A model generated the notes under the pieces. It did no database searches, was not told the origin of the DNA, and saw only the letters and a list, made by a program, of their open reading frames with translations. From assembly GCF_031755915.1 (NCBI RefSeq), contig NC_083389.1:26915501-26979500 (forward strand): a DNA stretch of 64,000 nucleotides. The letters are read 5' to 3'. Of this stretch, positions 59,522-64,000 are shown one piece after another. Made by a program: the position numbers and the translations under genes. Each line of letters begins with the position of its first letter. Within the stretch, counting starts at the first letter, position 1. The DNA is from Ziziphus jujuba (lineage: Eukaryota; Streptophyta; Magnoliopsida; Rosales; Rhamnaceae).

Positions 59522-62500
59522 TCATCCAAGCACCTTTCTCTTTCTCGCCGTCTTTAATTCAGCTTTCTTCTGTCTGCTGTCATGGCTAAGAAGCCGAACG
59601 TGGAAAGGGTGTTCAGAAGTGTAACAAAAAGACTTGTCGTCCACCCCACTCCTATCCAACTTGACATTTCCATTGTTCACCTGAAAATTATGACATAATG
59701 ACAGAATATTTTGGTTATCATATTATAGCAAGCAATATCAACTTGTAGAATCAATTAAGGCTAAACCTGTAAAAAAAATTCTAACTGCCTGCCTTTTTTG
59801 GATCACAAGCAGGGCAGGCAGTCAAGTAGTTGTGTGAACAAGAGATATACCAGTTGCAGAAGTGCAGAAAAGCTTCGAGCCACATCATACTTTTCTTGGC
59901 CTTTCACAACATCAGTAAAAGGCAAGATATTTGTATCCTCTGCTTCAAAGGATAGTTTTTCAAGAATTCTTTCACCATAATCATGAATATCAAATGCAGG
60001 GTGTGTTTCCTATCAGAAATATAGGCTTCCTTTAATTCAAAGCACCAGAGATAAGACTTAAGCAAGCATAAAGTAACACAAACATCGTCTGTGCAGATAA
60101 AGATTTAATTATATAAAGTTAATGAGGTATAGAATTGGGAAAGTAATAGAACTTGCTTGCTCTTCCAAGTTGTGCTCAATTTTCTGTTTCCATGTTGAAA
60201 CCCGAGCAACCAATTCACTCTGCTTCTCAGTTTCAGCTATGCTAGCAAGGAGAGCATCCTACAAACAGGAGATAATTAACCATTAAAACATGAAGTCTCG
60301 GTTGAAATCATAGGAAGCATCAAACGGAGATAGAAAATCTATGCTTACTAGGTGAGAGCGACATAAATCTTCAAGGTTTGTATGAGGATTTGGACCTTCA
60401 TGGCCGAAAGCTTCATCAGTACCAAAGTTAGCACCATCATCATCATGCTGCACGAAGACCAATGAATAAGCAATTTATTAAATTTCCTGCTGGTTTATTA
60501 TAGACATCAATAGGAAATAGTCAGTCTAACCATTTTATTGTCAAAAGGTACATCTTTATCCATGTAGATGTTCTCTGGCATGTCATCATCATGTTGATCA
60601 AAATTAGGCATCCCAGTTTCATTTTCATAGTCCTCATTGCCATCCTCAGGATTTAGAAAGGGATTAAAAGTTTCATATCCATCATCAGTGAGTGATTGTC
60701 GCAGCTGCAATAAAGACATCTGGGATTAGCAACAAGTCGGACAAATTTGTGTAAACTAGCCTCAGGCGAGGAAAAAAAGTACCCTTTCATATAATGAAGG
60801 AGACTCGGATTTGCTTGGTCTTTCATGTTCATGACGTCGCATCTCCCAGATTTTTCTGAGCTCAGGACTAATAGGACCATGCAATCTCGCAGGAGGAAAC
60901 AATGTAGCCACAGAGACCGGCTTAATAGTGTTAATCACATTCCTTTTAAGAGCTTGAACTGCTAAGAGAAAAGATAAATCAAGGAAACATAATGTTAGGT
61001 ACCTAGAACGATTGTAAAAGTATATATAGCAAGCTAAAGAAACAAGAACTTTGATAACCTTTCCTAAATGGTTTGATTCTCAAGGTTCCGGGCTCGTGGG
61101 GATTCAAAGGCTTCCATGGATCATCTTCACTGTCCGAACCATCAATCTCCCCAGGTTCTGAATCTCTATCGTCCATATCAAATCCATGATCGCTATCAAA
61201 AAACTTACTGTAAGTAGAAAAATCATGCCCAATGTTGCCATTATTAACCTCAACCCAAGAAGATTGATTGGCACTAGCATCCTGGCTTTTTCCAAGAGGT
61301 GACTTAAATGCAGTTCCTCCAGAACGTCTAGTAGGTGACTGATTGCTTTTGCGATTTGAGACTTTTGAGCTGCTCCTGTAAGCACTATTCTGCCCCTTGC
61401 TAGGTTTATCCCCATCTAAGTCTTCAGGTACTGCTACTGCATCACGTGGATCTAACAGTATGAAGCCCCTGTAGAGATCACTGGTGGCTAACTGTAACAA
61501 TACATTGTCTTGTTAGAAACATATATTCAGCAAATGAAACAATAAGTCGCAAAGCATATGAAACAATAAGTCGTAAAATGGAAGCATACCAGATACGACT
61601 CTAATTCCCCTGCATCACCGCTACTATCTAAGCAATCACCTTCACGTACATCTAAGTTTGCTGGGGGCTTCGCCAAGTATTTCAAACGAACATCTTTTTC
61701 TGATAGACTATCTAAGCGAATGTTTGCTTCAACTGCAAGGATAATAAACTTGAGCTGCTGATTGCATCTATTTTTACTACAAAGAATTAGGAGCAACAAC
61801 TACCTGGGATGTCATCTAAGCCCCAAAACAAATCATTTTTGTCAGCAGAAGCTGATTGAGGACCACCATTTTCTTGAGCCTGGACAGATGCCCCTTCTAA
61901 TTGTTCTTGCTGCCTGCTCAGAAAAACAAAATAAAAATAAAAATACAGAACCCAAAATTTAGTAAAAGTCACGCTGCAGAGAATGCCTCTTACCCAAAAT
62001 GATACCCAAACTATTAGTTACAAGTTATAACTTAGATTAAAAAAAATAAAATGGTATGCTTGGCTACTTGACCCTTAAATGCAAGCATTCATTAGCCCTC
62101 AGCCATATTGTAAATCAGCCAATTTTACATTCTAAATTTCAGACTTAATTGAAACCAATATTTGCCAACGATGGTCCACTTACGACTCAATGCCACTACC
62201 GCAGTTAAGTTGATTAAATTGTACAATTAACCCGGTAAATTCAGGACGATCCGTAAGCATGGAATTCGCGATAGACATATTAAGGAAATAAAACAAACAA
62301 CTCAAATGCTTAACATTTTGCGTATATGACACAAGAAACAGACCCTTATACAAATGTAAATTTAGTAACCCCAAGTCCACAGAAATGCAACACCACAAAT
62401 AAAGTAACCAAAATGAAATACCAAAGCATAGTTGTTAAACAAAATCAAACCTTTGAGAAAGGAACTCCAAAGCACGCAAAACCAACGCATAGAGATATTC

Positions 62501-62879
62501 AACTTTCCGACCGTACACCTGAACCGAACCCTGAAGCAGCAAAGCGGCTACAACCCAGAAAATTTCAAGAAGAAAACAAAAAATTGAAAAAAATTTAAAA
62601 ACCAAAATCGAAGTTAAAAAATGGTTGCTTTCTTGGGGGAAAAGAAAAAAGGCAACAACAGGATTCTGAACCTTCGGCGAAATTAACCGGAGATAGACCG
62701 TCAGCTTCGTTGGGTATTTCACCGGAGCAAATCTTTATCAAATATTCTTCAAGCTTCTGAGTAAGATCCACCTCCCAATTTGACGCGAGGTCACGCTCCG
62801 CCTGAACCCTATGGAACCCTCCTCCTCCAGAGCCCTCGCTGCCTCTCTTGCCCTTTGGTTCTGCTCTACTGCTACTCAT
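59522..62879 (-). CDS. CAPH2: Condensin-2 complex subunit H2 (CAP-H2 / HEB2)
   Basis: Eleven exons: 62879-62672, 62547-62451, 61913-61804, 61732-61590, 61491-61059, 60958-60783, 60704-60531, 60447-60349, 60258-60157, 60009-59851, 59680-59522; 619 residues in one frame. Exons 1-2 carry the conserved N-terminal kleisin part ([19 protein letters not shown], then [18 protein letters not shown]), which binds SMC2. A middle acidic, Ser-rich linker follows ([17 protein letters not shown]), then [20 protein letters not shown]. The C-terminal domain ends VRLLSHDS with a basic tail, where SMC4 docks. CAP-H2 is the kleisin of condensin II, compacting chromosomes and organising interphase territories and centromeres; the Arabidopsis gene is HEB2. 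Intron 9 is GC-AG, proven by frame (see findings). The length is a little below the roughly 680 residues I recall for Arabidopsis, so a small exon could be missing, most likely in intron 2. A (CT)n tract lies about 200 bp upstream. Confidence 0.9.
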
Positions 62880-63084
62880 CTTCTTTAGTGATAACTGAAA
62901 TGTTGAGCATTCTGGTGGTGGGGGTGGCACTGGACTTATGAATTGCATAAATGTACGAAAAATTGGTTTCTTTTTTGTTTGTTTCCCGGGAAAATTACAT
63001 GTAGTAATTGTAACAGAAAGCCAAAGAAAGCCCCTTCAAGCCTATTGTTGCAGAGCTTCCTTTAGACGATTGGTTGAAAGAAAT

Positions 63085-63130
<46 letters not shown>

Positions 63131-64000
63131 TTCAAAATACTTTCGTTTTCCCGCTGATTTTCATTTTTATCTTTATATTCCTTTTAATTTTCTTAATAAT
63201 TAAAATAAAGAAACAAATAGTGGGCCTATGCAAGGCCTTTTCTGATAAAGGCTTTTGCTCTCAAAAGGTCCAAAATAATATATTAGGCTCTTATTTTGTA
63301 AATCTGGCCCGCTATGAATAATAATAGTTCACCTTCCACGAAAGGAAAAAAAGGAAAAAAGAAAAGAAAAAGAAAAAGAAAAGGAATGATCAAAATTCAG
63401 GTAGTAAATGAAAAAGATTTTAATTTTTTGGCAGAGCACAAAATAGTGTAATAGTTACTTTTTGATTTTCTGGTGCACCGTAAAATGGCCAACCTGCTGT
63501 CATGACAGATCCAACATAAAAAGGCCCACATCCGGCCCCTTATAAAGTATAATGGGCTGAATGGGCTATAAGATGGGTCTTAAGGCCTCTATAGAGTATA
63601 ACTCACTTTATGGACCCCAGATAGAACAATCCAGAGTAAAATGGGTTAGCAGGCCCAGAATAAACCGATTACAAAGTAAAATAGGAGGTGGGAGGCCCAT
63701 AAAAAGTAACGCGGCATTTGTTTTTTTTTTTTTTTTTTTTTGAATATTACAAATTACAGTAAATTCTTTATTACCATGATTCCCATGCTCTTATGGCACA
63801 TGCCCAAAATTATCTCACTATTTTTTTTCCCCAAAGTTATTTTTTGATCAAACAAGGGATTTTAGAATCCCTAAACCCCTTTTTTTTTTTTTTTCAACAA
63901 AATCCAGGTTAAATGTATTTAACCAGAAAATCAACTATGCTACTGTGGAAGTATCTAAAAGTGTAGAGTAGAAATAAAAATAGCATCCGAAATGCACCAC
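62880..64000. other. CAP-H2 promoter and right-edge spacer
   Basis: Upstream region of the minus-strand CAP-H2 gene with the CT tract (63086-63128), then purine-rich sequence near 63340-63385 and a T run (63720-63741). The phrase attacaaatta plus atgctcttatggca after that run resembles the retroposon at 36871-37009. No gene called. Confidence 0.5.
63086..63128 (-). repeat. (CT)n tract upstream of CAP-H2
   Basis: About 43 bp of GA on plus with one interruption, reading CT on the gene strand, about 205 bp 5' of the CAP-H2 ATG. Confidence 0.85.

Noticed and set aside
1..64000. CRISPR arrays, prokaryotic operons, ribosome-binding sites, insertion sequences
   Set aside because: None expected or seen in this eukaryotic window; regular dinucleotide repeats are microsatellites, not spaced repeats.

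Overview
This is nuclear DNA of a flowering plant, very probably a eudicot. The genes have GT-AG introns, two probable GC-AG introns, plant-only families (FLZ, ATL, GEX2), a telo-box ribosomal-protein promoter, AT-rich spacers full of (AT)n and (GA/CT)n microsatellites, and plant LINE and Copia elements. No organellar, viral or bacterial segment is evident. All gene models were built by hand from reading frame, splice sites and recognised family motifs; no database search was run.

Layout. The left third (1-23.8 kb) is gene-poor. It holds an FLZ zinc-finger gene (1798-2475, minus) and a MATE/DTX transporter (12372-14171, minus). The spacers contain two hairpin MITE-like elements, a tRNA-derived SINE with 16-bp target-site duplications, a diverged local duplication and promoter-like islands with no gene attached. 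From 23.8 kb the window becomes gene-rich: BCE2, the mitochondrial branched-chain ketoacid dehydrogenase E2 (23811-27872, plus); a 5'-truncated LINE just downstream of it (28074-34130) with a 4.7-kb Copia element (28565-33275) nested inside; ribosomal protein eL18 (34722-36427, plus); GEX2, the sperm-surface gamete-attachment protein (37409-42761, plus); a FAHD1-like acylpyruvase (43338-45480, plus); a soluble epoxide hydrolase (46103-48407, minus); a conserved plant protein of unknown function (51608-52269, minus); an ATL2-like RING-H2 E3 ligase (55711-56649, plus); and condensin II subunit CAP-H2 (59522-62879, minus).

The genes are separate transcription units, not a pathway or cluster. Neighbouring order does recall Arabidopsis: FAHD1, ATL2 and CAP-H2 homologues lie close together around At3g16700-At3g16730, and FAHD1 and epoxide hydrolase homologues around At4g15940-At4g15960. 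This suggests an old conserved block here (recalled from memory, to be checked).

Most notable for follow-up are the three-layer insertion history behind BCE2, the DUO1-type MYB sites in front of GEX2 with a retroposon landed beside them, a frame-proven GC-AG intron and a decayed copy of the last exon in CAP-H2, and (CT)n tracts just upstream of four unrelated start codons. I did not find a wholly new biological system.
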